Assembly (NCBI RefSeq): GCF_000002985.6
Contig: NC_003284.9
Coordinates: 8,866,001 to 8,930,000, forward strand
Reading direction: 5' to 3'
From: Caenorhabditis elegans
Lineage: Eukaryota; Nematoda; Chromadorea; Rhabditida; Rhabditidae
DNA length: 64,000 bases
The position numbers and the translations under genes are program-made. The notes under the pieces are model-generated. The model did not search any database, was not told the origin of the DNA, and saw only the letters and a list, made by a program, of their open reading frames with translations. This document shows, piece by piece, positions 36,401-47,833 of this stretch (the stretch's first letter is position 1; each line of letters starts with the position of its first letter).

Positions 36401-39400
36401 ACTTGTTTGATTTTTTGATTTTATTGAGAACTAAACTGTACACCGCTTGAAAAATGATCACAGTTTAAAATTTTTGAGCATATAGGTTTATTAGTGAGTA
36501 TTATAATTGAAAGACTGTTAAACTAAAATTATTTTTCATCAGTTTTTAAAGAAAAGTTAAAGATGAAAAAGTCAAAATATTAAAGTTATCTTATTCTATT
36601 GATTTATGGAATAAAATTTAATTTGTTTGACTATTTGATGATACGTTTAACCTCTATATAAAAATATGCTATTTTAAGAAATATCTCAAAATTTTTGTGA
36701 CATCAAAATTTTCCAGGGTTTCACTGGAACAAATTTTTTCAGATGTGTACTTTTAAAACGGTACGTTAGAAAATGAGCGCCAAGTTGGCATTTTCTTGGC
36801 GCCGCCAACACTTGACGATTCTAGTTTTTTAGAACACCTCACTGTAGTTGATCAAATTTCAGTAAAAATTGTTGTTTACCGCGATCGTAAATCTCCACTT
36901 TTCGGCTAGTTGCTTAACCTATCGCCATTTCTTTTGCACTAACAGCGGGTCAAATGACACCTTCTCGCTTCCATCTGGCACCTTCTCCCTCTACTATCTG
37001 TTCGTGTAAATTAGGTACTCAAAGCGGCATCGTAGATCATTGTCGGGCCGAGGCGGCTCGTTTACGAGGCGCCGTAACTCAAAATATGTTGCAATTTTGA
37101 TTAGCACGTAAATTGTCTGTTCATTCATCTATTAAGACAGTTGTCGCACACAATAACATTGAAAGAAATGGGCCAAATTTTTCGACACAGAATGAGCTTA
37201 ATGAGCTTTGACGAGCCGAGAGTTTGCGCGATGAAGCACTTTCTCTAGTTCATCGATGAAATATTTTGGTGTCAAATTTCTCACCTTCTCTTGAACGGGT
37301 ATCGATATAAGATAGGTTTGCGAGAGGTGAGAACTATCGAACCTCAAAAGTTTCACAGAGAAAACATATAGATATTGGATATAATCTGTGATAGAGATAT
37401 TGATATCAGATAGGCAATTATAATTTCTTCATTCCACCGACCCGAAATATCAATTTTAATAGCTTTCTGTATCCTTCCGATTATTGGAATTATTTGTTTT
37501 CTTTCTTCTTTCCTCATAGCCTTTTTAGTGTATTTTTATGGCTATTATGACCAGCTTCTCTTTTTCTTTCTGATGAAACTTGATCAGTTTAGAGGTTTTC
37601 CTAAACGATCAATTGTCATGATAATTTATATGTTCAACTCGATGTTTTCATTGAAGAACTTTTGATTTCGGTTCCTTTTTCACTTGTTAAAGATCTGATT
37701 GAACCATTTGGGACCACCCAAACTCTTATCAGTATTTTGATCAGTTAAACGTGGGGAGATGAAGTTTCGAGATTTATACCTTTTTTCCGGGACTTTTTTT
37801 CCCTTCAGTTTTTCGCCAATCTTACCCATTCTCAATTTTCACTTCTCCTTTCTATTTTCCATTATTTTCTCTGTCGTCATCGCGGCTGGGTGGCCTTTGA
37901 AGTTTCTTTTTTTTCGAAAATTGACCTGCGCTTTTAACATTTTTGAATAAAATGTTTACTTAGGCAACTCTAGGCGCGTTGTCTTATGATTTTCATCAAG
38001 ACATTCAAATTTGTCGCGGAGAAAAGTCGTCAATGTTAACGGCGTGGGAAAAAATCTGAGATTTGCGCAAAATAAAAAGGCACCACCGATGAAAAGGTGT
38101 AAAAATTACGGGGGTAAAAATACAAAAAAGCAAATAATAATCTGAGCTCGGAAGCAAAATAAAAATTGCTGTAAAAACGGATGTTTTATTTTTTATTCAC
38201 AGTTAAAAAGTGGCAATTACTGAGCTTATGCCACTTTTTGAGAAAACTATAACACTGTTACATCTTCCAATCTTTACAGTGACTTTCAAAAAAGTGGCAA
38301 AAATTGAGATTTTTCAATTCTCAAAAAATTCTACAAATTGGAAAAAAACTGTTACTACGATATTTGGTCACTGTGGTGCTATATGCTCTGAGTTATAATT
38401 GTTTGAAATGTTTAAAAAATTACCAAAAAACTAAAAGACTGTAGAGCCAATTAGGCTGAATACGCCTGCCTGGTAGTCACGCAGACACTATCATTGCTAA
38501 TCCTAGGTGCTTGCATTATCTTTTATTAAAAAAAAAACAACTTTCTACAATCAGAACAATTGAAAAATCAGAAATTGGTCCCAATTTCCATATTCTCATC
38601 TATGTACAGATTTTATCACAAATTAAAAAAGATAAACTTCATATTTCTCTTTTCGCGAATGCAATTGTTTTAAAAAGTCCTACGAGTGCTTATCTTATTT
38701 TTTTCATTCTCAAGGGGCTGGTCCCCATCTTTTACCAATTCTTTTTCTGAACTGAATCGCGTCAAGTTAATCAAAAAGCGCATATTGCAGAAGATTTACG
38801 ACAAAAACATATCAAGTTTCATTTCTTTTGACATAGTCCCCTACTTGCTCTCATCCAATCTAACAATCTGTCCATATTGACATTGATAATCATCTGTCGC
38901 TTTCTTTACCAATAGAAGTTGACATGTTTGTTGTCAAAATATTTGGGTCCACTATTTTGAAAAATGTTCGTTTTTCAAAACTGCGAAAAGATAGGAACCC
39001 AAAAAGAATGAACTGAGTGCTTAAACATTTATGAATAATCAAGTAGTCTTTGGCACATTTCATGATGCGCTTCTATTCAAAAATGGACAAGGGTTTTTTT
39101 TCGGTTTTGTTTCTAAACCCCTTGTCGTTTAATAACATTCAAATTTTTCAATGTAGCACAGTAGTTCAGTCATATTACCACCAACTCTTACTTGTTACAA
39201 ACAAGAAAACATTGTTATTTACTTTTCTGATTTACGCTATTTTTCATGTTCTGTACCATCTGTGGCAAATCCATGTGCCGAAAAGGATTTTCAACCCGTG
39301 AACAAACTAAACCGACATCTGCCTACTTGAGTTTTGAGAACTCCGCCTAGTCTCCACCCCCTCCACCCGTTCCCCTTACTAGTAACTGTAGCGCGGGACA

Positions 39401-42400
39401 TTGTTCTTTTGAGAAAGAGCGCAATTTGATTGTCTTTTTCTGGCTCCATTCCTTGTTTTGTTGTCAAGAAAATAATGAGATGCCCATTTACTTGGAGGTC
39501 AGTTTTAAGCAAAAAAAAGGCAATAAGTAGCCGTACCCTAAGTTTTTTTACCATTTCAAAAAATTACCGTTCATTTTTTTTTCTAAACCCAAAAACAAAA
39601 CCTAGTCTCACTTCGCGAGTAGTTTATCATTATACATAGAAAAAAAAGAAAATTTATCTGTGTTACAGCTACTACGTAATTACAGTACTAAGAACTTGTC
39701 AAACAAATATTTTAAACAAATTTAGACGGTTAAAAAAAATTTTCCGCGTGAATGATTGACTCAAAATATTAAGTCATTCAAAACTAGAAGAGCAAGTTTT
39801 GCGGCTTAATTAATACGAGTGAAAAGAATGCAAAAAACAAAAATTGCATCTCAGAGTATTCGCAGTTACTACATTCCTAGAAAAAATTAATGCAGAAATC
39901 ATCAAAATTTGTAATGTTTCAAAAACATAAATGCCGGTACGTTTTACTAATTTTTTGGACTCTTTGAATAAAAATTTAAGCAAAGAGTATACACTTTTCA
40001 AAGGGAGTGTAAATCATAAAAATAATTTAATAACTTTAAATTTATAAAGTGCTGAATAGTAATTACATTTTAATAATTTCAAGGTCGTAGTTAGTGTAGT
40101 TAGTGATGAACTTATCAATTGATTGTAGACAAAATCTGGAACATTATTGAAATGAATTCTTGAGCTATGGCGTCAGGTGTTTTTTTTTTTGAAAAATTGG
40201 TAAGAGAAATGTACCTGAACTATTACAGTATCGAGGACTCAGATATAAACGTCTAACATAATTTTTTTGTGTTTAAGCTTTATGAAAGCGTTCCAAACAT
40301 TTGCGATATTTACGGTTTGGTGATACCAACCCTTGGCAAGCCATCAACTGATAACAATCAGCTATATATTGTCTCATCACCCCCAAATTACATTCCAAAA
40401 AGTCATAAATAAGCGATGGTGGCGCAGTCCACGTCTTCAACCCCTTTTCTGCCCCCACTTTCTTTTCTTATCTTTTCTCAATGTTGGTATGCAGTCAATA
40501 AGCGGCAGTGTTAATGTAACTTGATAGTTTTGGTCTGACTTCACTGACCTCTTCTTTTTTTCTGGTTTGAAGAATTACTGAATGGTGTAGGTTTTTGTTT
40601 TAGGTTTACACATCTTGGCATAGTTTCTTTTCGAAACCTTTTTTATCACAAAAAGGTTAAGGTTTTCCAAATGTAACAGATTTTCATGTATCATCCGGCC
40701 AATTATCGCATACATTTTGTTGTTTTGTCATTCATCCGCCTTCTCATTCTGATCACCCATTTGGCAGGTTTCTAATCGAACCCATCATCAGAAACTTTTC
40801 ATGTGTTCTTCTCCTTTTTCTTGTCACCAGAAAACATCGTCAAACCGTTGTGTTTTTATGATTTCCTGGAAACCAAGAGAGACTTTCATTAGCCATGAAA
40901 TGCAACGACTTTTTACTGGGAGGAAATCGAAAACTGTGAAAAAATAAGGAAATCTGTTCCGATTGTTCGCGCATTCGGCATTCACAGGTTACCTTTTTGT
41001 CTAGTGTTTTTCTTAACTCGGAAAAGGGAATTTTGTTCATTTACACCTTTAGGTTATTTCTTTACCTAAGAAACGAAATAAATTAGTTATTTGGTGAAGA
41101 TTGAAATTTTTTTTTAATTTCAATCTGATCTTAAGAGATTGAACATCGAATTTTACATCATTTTGTTATTATGTTTTTAAAAATCATACGACTTATGTTG
41201 ATCAGTAACGAACATTTATTAACAAGATTAACATGCATTTCATAAATAGTTTGTATCGTTTTGTTTTTCTTTATTATTGAAATTAAATGTTCTGTAATTT
41301 TCTACATACTCAAAAGTCAGATGTAGCGAGATAAATTCAACTTGCAAATAAAATAAATTTATTTCAAAAATATTGAGTCTGCAAAGCTTCAGTTAGGAAC
41401 GTCTAAAAATGCCCGAAAACTGGGCGGAATTTTTATAATTCAAGTTTGGTTATAAAATTCCTAATTTTAAAAATCGAGAAAAAATGATCTTATTTTTTAA
41501 AAATTGCAACGAATTTTGCATTCGGCTCAAAACTTTCATTAACATATTACAACAAATAAAAAAAGTATACGTTTTATTCTTTTACGTTCAATACACTTGC
41601 ACCCTATGTAACCTAAAATTACTATGAAAACAGTCCCATTTTAAATATTTGCAAATAACAATTCAGTTTCTGAAATCAGAAATGTTCCCAAAAATTTTCT
41701 CAAACTCATTTTAATTTGAAAAAAAAAAACGAAAAAGTGAACTCTTATAATTTCGAAAGGTTTCAAAATGACAACGAATGTTCCGAAACGTGTAAAGAAT
41801 CACACCTTCCAAATCAATTATGTTCTCCACTTGCAACAATTCTCCGTCTTGTTTTCCTTTCAATACTACTTTGACAGTAAACGCAAACCAATTATGGTCC
41901 CGAGTAGAACTAGTTCATTCCGCTGACTTTGAGGAATTTCCATTCTGCCAAAACGAAATTGCCGTGTTCCGATGGTGAACCAACTACATAAATTCTTGAC
42001 AACAATTTCATATTTAATAATCTTGTCTTATATGATTTCATTTTTTTAGGAGCTATTATCTTCCCTCCGTCACGGACCTGGTAATGATGCAGGACACCAA
42101 GGACGAGCACCTTACCGTTAGTTTTTGCTCTTTTTCATTCAAAATTTCGGTTCTCGTAGTTTCAGTCGTTTGCGGAAAACCCAACGAAAAGTGTTGAGAG
42201 AGATGCTCTTGTAGAGCCCCAGTTTACCCGCCCGGAACAGGTTGAGAAGACTCACGTGGAAGAAGCCAAATGGCCATGGGGAAAAGGAAAGAAAAATGAA
42301 AAGTGAGAAGTTTTGAGAAATTGCAAAAATGCATCGAAAGTTTTACTTTTATTGGAAATCTAGTCATCTGTAAAATTAGCGTGCACTTTCACCCACAATT

Positions 42401-44467
42401 TTTCATTTTTAATCTTTTGTGATTCATAAGTTATTTCAATTTGCTTGCTAGAATCTGATGAAATCTCGACCTTCTAGGTTAGATTTTAGAAACAGTTTTG
42501 AGTTAAAAATAATTATTTCTAGGTATTTAGCACAAAAAGCAACTTAATATTATTATTTTATATCGAAGAAAAACAGTACCATAGACCCATAGGCAAAGTA
42601 TCTTCTACATTTTTTCCGTATTAACAGCCAAAACATAGGAAAATATCACAATAGTGAAAGTGTACATTTTTATTTGAGATGATCACGTTTAAGAATTAAC
42701 TTAAGTAATGTTTTTCTAGTTTCAGAATGCCTCGTTTCCTTGTCACCATTCTCCTCATTTGTCTTCTTGTAGCTGCACTACTTATTGCTCTCATTGCTAT
42801 TGTCTGGGCTCTGGTAAGTTTTTGCGTTATAAACGCCCAACTTTTCAATGTCTACAAAATGCAAAAGATCAACATTTTGTTATTGAATTTGAATTTTCAG
42901 AACAGCAACTCCGCTTCTGTCCGTGAACCTGAGATTGTCTATACTATCCCTTCCAGGGATAATCAGAAAGACAATGTTGTGCACGCACGGAGTAACATTC
43001 CCAAAACACTCAAAAAATCATTAGACTTGTTGGAGGAAGATACAACCACCATAACAACTACAACTTCGCAAACACCGGATGACTATGACACCACTGAGCC
43101 TTTTGTTGAGGAGGAGGAATACCATCTTGAAGAAGCTACAGAACATCACGAAATTGCTACAATCGAGGCCACAACTCCTGAACCCTCAGAAATTGCAACT
43201 AAAAAGCCGATTATTTATTATTCTCCACCAACTACCCCGAAAACGACAACCTCGACTGGCTATTTGCAGTTCTACGATTCAATCGATGGAGATGCATCTG
43301 ACGTAAGTCATTTTCGTTGTCAAAACAGTTAGGTACCAATATATCTGCAGAACTGCCTTGAGCGCCTTGCACTTGGAAGCCCTTCTGGAGTTTACTCAAT
43401 TCAAAGTGTTGAGAAATTTCAAGCTTTCTGCGATATGGACACCACCACCGGAGGATGGACTGTCATTCAGAGGTAAGTGACCAATTTTGATTGATGGTTG
43501 TGTAACTATTTTGAAAAAATTTCAGTGACTTAGAAAAATATTTTTATACCTAAAAACGTTGGTTTGTGGGCATAAAAACCAATTAAGCTTCAAGTTTTTA
43601 CCATATGATCGTTTATAAAAGAAGTAAATAAAAAAGATAGGTACATTTTTATCATAAATTTAAATGTAATAACAATCAATAAATGAATTTTAGACGCGTT
43701 GACGGCGATGGCAGTTTCCACCGAGGAACTATGAAAAAGTTCGTTGAAGGGTTCGGAAATCTCCAAGGAAGTCATTGGCTTGGTCTTGAAAAACTTCACA
43801 ATTTGGCCCCAATCGGAGCGACTCCTGCTATTCTTCGCATTGAAATTCAAGGTGAAACCTGTGATTTGACTTGCTCTAAGAGATTTGCGAATACGTGGGT
43901 TGGAGAATGGAAAGTCAACTTTGGAAAGAAACAAGACGGTTACAAAATTCAAATCACTGAAGAAGGAGTAGGTAATCTTACTTACAATGGGGTCGATCCG
44001 TTCTTTGGTGCAAATGGTAGAAGGTTCAGTACAAATGACAATGATCAAGACGAGAATACGTTTATGAATTGTGCTCAGTTCAGAATGGTTGGGTAAGTAA
44101 ATTTATTTAAAACAATACAAGTATTTAAAAAAAAACTTCAAAACAAAGAAATTGCTAAACACTGGGAACGTTCTTTATCTGTTCTTGTCTTGTGGCATCT
44201 AAAAATAATAAATTAATTAAACCAATAAACGTATTAATTGTGTTATTCACTTACAGACCATGGTGGCACCCAAAATCCTGCTCAGATGTTGGGCTCAACG
44301 GATATTTCCAGACGACATCTGAAAAGTACGACGTCAAAGATAGAAACCAAAACGCGAAACGCTATTTCGTATGGGCCTTCGACAAGCAAATTTACAATGG
44401 GTATCCGTACACAATCCATGTCAGAAAGTCTACCATGCTCCTGAAAACTGGTGATCCTCAACGCTAA
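33441..44467 (+). CDS. Type II membrane protein with fibrinogen-related C-terminal domain
   Basis: Exons: 33441-33541, 42050-42116, 42166-42302, 42726-42813, 42901-43302, 43351-43472, 43694-44092 and 44257-44467; one frame, 508 residues. Residues 1-102 are a charged cytoplasmic-like N-terminus. Residues about 106-130 are one hydrophobic helix ([16 protein letters not shown]). Residues 132-265 form a Thr/Glu/Pro-rich stalk. Residues 266 to about 505 are a fibrinogen C-terminal (FReD) domain: [16 protein letters not shown], then a calcium-loop-like [20 protein letters not shown] and LNGYF. FReD domains commonly bind glycans or proteins outside the cell. The first exon is joined across an 8.5 kb intron by matching phase only (AG|G); if that link is wrong, translation could start at the ATG ATG within exon 2 (about 42085). 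The gene is probably D1009.3 by memory, unverified. No signal peptide precedes the helix, hence type II. Confidence 0.78.
35005..35927. mobile_element. Tc1-ended foldback element (non-autonomous DNA transposon)
   Basis: A 923-bp element flanked by TA at 35003-35004 and 35928-35929. Both ends begin CAGTGCTGGCCAAAAAGAT, and about the first 28 bases equal the terminal sequence of the C. elegans transposon Tc1 as I know it; after that the sequence departs from Tc1. The inverted arms are about 345 bp each (35005-35350 and 35582-35927) and match at roughly 90 percent by eye, with a 231-bp non-repeated centre. There is no transposase frame. TA duplication and ends indicate mobilisation in trans by a Tc1/mariner-family transposase. 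Confidence 0.9.
36778..36806. repeat. GCGCCAAG hairpin
   Basis: GCGCCAAG and CTTGGCGC, eight perfect pairs, are separated by about ten bases (TTGGCATTTT) in AT-rich DNA. Similar short GGCGC palindromes occur at about 54986-54999. Function unknown. Confidence 0.55.
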
Positions 44468-45384
44468 ATTTTATATATACTCTCTCATACAATTAATTCA
44501 TCCAACTAATAACATGTCAAATAACATTGACATTAAGAGCTACTTTACAATCCCAAATCTCAGGGAACTTTCCCACTTGCTTCATATTAGCACGCTTAGC
44601 TTCCCACACACTTTCTCTCTCCAATTGACAGTTTGTATTCTCCCCTCATCACAGACCAAAACTTTGTTTCGAAACGAGTAACTCTGAAATCTCTATCGAC
44701 AGTTTTAATATTTTCTCAATTTTTCTTCATTATTTTTTCACTTCTTTTTATGATTTAGCAACTTTATTTTGTATCCGTTTTCTTTTGGTTTATGAATCTA
44801 ATTTTGAAGATATGTCATTAAATATAAGTCAGCCGATATTTTGAGTTTTTTTTCATGGTTTCAGCAAAAATTTTGCAGTTTTCAGAAATGGTCTCAAGGC
44901 AAATGGATCTGTTTGTTTTGTGGATCGGCACAATACAAACAATATATCTAAATATTTTACCAAAAAATCAAATATAAGTTGCACAATTGTCCATATGTTT
45001 AATTGTACAATATATTGCAATATATACTGAAGTAATCTCAAAAACTGATATGTACTGTTCGCGTGTAGTGTTAATTGTTAAACTAATTTCCTCTGTTTCA
45101 ATAATATTCGATGTACCATGTTGTTGTGCAATCCAATAATCATAACCAGAATCACGGCGGGGGAGGGTTCCATTATCTTCTGGACAGAAGAGAGTTGTGG
45201 AGAGGCCAAGTGCCTCTGCCTCGAAAAAACCTTCGGTGTACCATTAACACAGTTATCGACTCAATGCGACTATGTGCGCGCAAATGCGCTCTACTGACAA
45301 AACGCGTACACTCAAACGGCGCGTCTTGCGTGCGTGCAATCGTATTCTTGCCCAGTATTACTCCTGTCATTATCGTCTTCAAAA
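44468..45384. other. Intergenic region upstream of cyn-8
   Basis: Includes the 3' untranslated region of the fibrinogen-domain gene and, from about 45150, a GC-richer stretch with many CpG-containing words (GTGCGCGCAAATGCGC, AAACGGCGCG) just before the cyn-8 start. That stretch is the probable cyn-8 promoter and 5' untranslated region. Chance frames here are not called. Confidence 0.5.
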
Positions 45385-47833
45385 ATGCCTCCAGAGGTCC
45401 GTGGTAACAAACGTGCATTTTTCGACATCAGTATCAATGGAGAACCAGCTGGCAGAATCGTATTCTCATTGTGGAATCATTGTTGTGAGTTTTTTATTTG
45501 AAAATGTGGATTTTAAATTATTTCGAAAATAGAAAATTTGAATTTTTGTCAAAATTTTGTTATTTCCACTCCTCCCGGCAAAGTTTTAATTTTTCATGCT
45601 ATGTAATTCTATATTTTAAATGTTATCAATTTGAAAACTGGTTTTGTTCAATGAAATTCAATAAATGAAAACCTTGAAATTCAAACAAAAATCAGATAAA
45701 ATAAATATCGATTACTAAAACAAATATTTTTATGACTTTTGAACAATTCTATAAAATTTGTTTTGAAATAGAAAGAACGGATGACAAAAAATGTATACTC
45801 CAAAATAGCATATTGAGCAAGTTGAGATAGTTCAATTTTTCAGGTCCAAGAACGGTCGAAAACTTCCGAGCATTTTGTACTGGTGAACTGGGAAAAATGA
45901 ATGGACATTATGCATCATATCAAGGGTCTGTATTTCATAGAGTTATAAAAGGCTTTATGATACAAGGCGGAGACATCACACATGGCAATGGCACCGGAGG
46001 CTACTCAATATATGGGAGAACTTTTGACGATGAGAATCTGGCACTAAAGCATAAAAAACCGTACCTTCTCTCCATGGCCAACAGAGGACCAGACACCAAT
46101 GGATCACAATTCTTCATAACTTCAGAGGAAGTTCCACATTTGGACGGAAAACACTGCGTTTTTGGAGAAGTGATCAAAGGAGTGGAAGTTGTGAAGGCAA
46201 TCGAAAATTTGGAAACTGGAAATGAGGATAAGCCTGTCTGCAAAGTCGAAATAACCCATTGTGGTGAGATGGTCCGTAAAGGAGATGTGGTTGGAAACGC
46301 TGGTGCAGCTGCTTCTGAGCCGTAAGTGTAAGTGTAAAAGTTCACAAACTAAGAAATAATTTCAGAGAGCCTACTGGTGTCAAAATGGAGGATGAGCCAA
46401 AAACAAGGAATTGGCTTATGAGATACTCCAAGTCGCCAGAATCACGCGAAGAAAAGAAGAAAGACAAGCACGGTCGTGAAGAGAAAAGGGATAGACGGCG
46501 TCGTAGTAATGATCGTCACGGACGGGACCGAAGATCTCGTTCCAGAAGTCAGAGTCGTGATAGAAATCGCCGACGAGACGACAGAAGTGGTAGAGACGGA
46601 AGGGTGGGTAGAAACGAGCGCGACGATAGAAGTGGACGGGATGAACGTAGAGATGATAGAAGAAGTGTAAGTTTTGTAAAAAAATGCGTAGTAGTTTGAA
46701 AATAAGGTTACATTAATTTGGCAAAATGAAGCTAAGAACTGGTGCCGGCTCATTGTGTTATGTTCTGCGAACATGTCTAGTATTTTTAGTTTATAAAATT
46801 GAGCTTTTACAACTCTTCCAGTCTGCCCCGGTAAACGTCAAGAAAAAAACTCAAATGAAGTCGCCTAACTTTGTTCACGTTAGTTCTAAAATAGAATATC
46901 AAGTATTACTTGTACCATATGAGACAGAACAACATTGGGTATTTTTCAAACACACACAGTTTCATAATGTGCCGTCAAAAATGGAACATGTTTAAAAAAT
47001 CAAAAAAATTAATTATGTTGTTGGTTTTAGATGATAAGACTAAAGCACCCATGAAAATGATAGTTGATCTAGCTTTTAAAATGGCCAAAACTTACGTATT
47101 TTTCTAGAATGAAAATTATAATTCTTTACATTATCGAACTAGCATTTCTGAGCCCGTCCCCGTTCTGTGTACGTGTGCTCGCATTTTTTTAAACTTCAAA
47201 GATAGCAATTTGCCTAGCTAGGTTTGCATAACAACCTTGACAGAAGGATACTGGGATGAATAATAACTACCATAATTCTTTTTTGCTTTCTTGCTTTCTT
47301 TACAAATACCAATTTTTCAGGCTCCAACAAAAGATGGCATCAAAGTTCGCGGTCGTGGAAAGCTGACATTCCTTGGTGGAAGGACCAGATCAACAACTCC
47401 GCCGCATTGGAAGCGTGAAGAGGTTTGTTATTTGTATTTTTGCACATTGATAAATTTTGTATTCTTACAGAGCAAGAAACTCACTCTCGAAGCGCATCAA
47501 AAACGTCAAGAGGAACTGGAAGAACGGCAAAAGCGTGCAGCTCAACGTGAAAAGGAAGAAGCCGAACGCAATGCACGTCTTGAGAAGGAACGCGTAGAGC
47601 GTCAAAATCAACGTGAACTTGAGCGTCAAAAACAAGAAGCAGAGCGCGAACTGAAACGGCAGCAGGAGAACGAAGAATCTGGAAATCGTCGTCGTCGTCG
47701 ATCTTCGAGAAGTGGCTCAGAAAATGACGAGTCAGAGCTTGAAGAGCCAAAGAATCGTTCAGCATCTCCACGAAAACGATCGTCATCTTCATCATCTTCA
47801 TCCTCATCGGGACACTCATCGGATTCTGATTGA
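45385..47833 (+). CDS. cyn-8: SR-type cyclophilin, peptidyl-prolyl cis-trans isomerase CYN-8
   Basis: Exons: 45385-45484, 45844-46321, 46366-46666, 47321-47422 and 47471-47833; 447 residues. Residues about 10-178 are a cyclophilin domain with the catalytic segment [14 protein letters not shown] and later NGSQFFIT. Where cyclophilin A has the cyclosporin-contact Trp in EWLDGKH, this protein has PHLDGKH, as other large SR-cyclophilins do. The rest is low-complexity: a Lys/Arg/Asp/Ser-rich RS-like region (about 205-293) with many SRS and RDR words, a conserved-looking [15 protein letters not shown] segment, a Glu/Arg coiled-coil-like stretch ([20 protein letters not shown]), and a serine run near the end. 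Proteins of this type (human PPIG) sit in nuclear speckles and touch the splicing machinery or RNA polymerase II tail. The last intron (47423-47470) is 48 bp with an unusual GTTTGT donor and is open in frame. Name by memory of D1009.2. Confidence 0.93.

Larger units (their letters stand above)
33542..42049. other. Putative 8.5 kb first intron of the fibrinogen-domain gene
   Basis: Donor AG|GTAACA at 33541/33542, acceptor TTTTTTTAG at 42049. The interval is AT-rich and holds a Tc1-ended foldback element (35005-35927), a GCGCCAAG hairpin (about 36778), and many chance frames (for example minus 39554-39291, which starts with a hydrophobic run but has no splice partner). No nested gene is supportable. 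Confidence 0.5.

Noticed and set aside
39291-39554. Minus-strand frame with signal-peptide-like start inside the long intron
   Set aside because: The hydrophobic start is short, the rest has no motif and no exon partner is visible.
45111-45407. Frames on both strands just upstream of cyn-8
   Set aside because: They overlap the GC-rich promoter and the first cyn-8 exon in other frames; no independent support.
46726-46995. Plus-strand frame in the third cyn-8 intron
   Set aside because: It lies in an intron bounded by good splice sites and cannot join in frame with the RS-rich exons.
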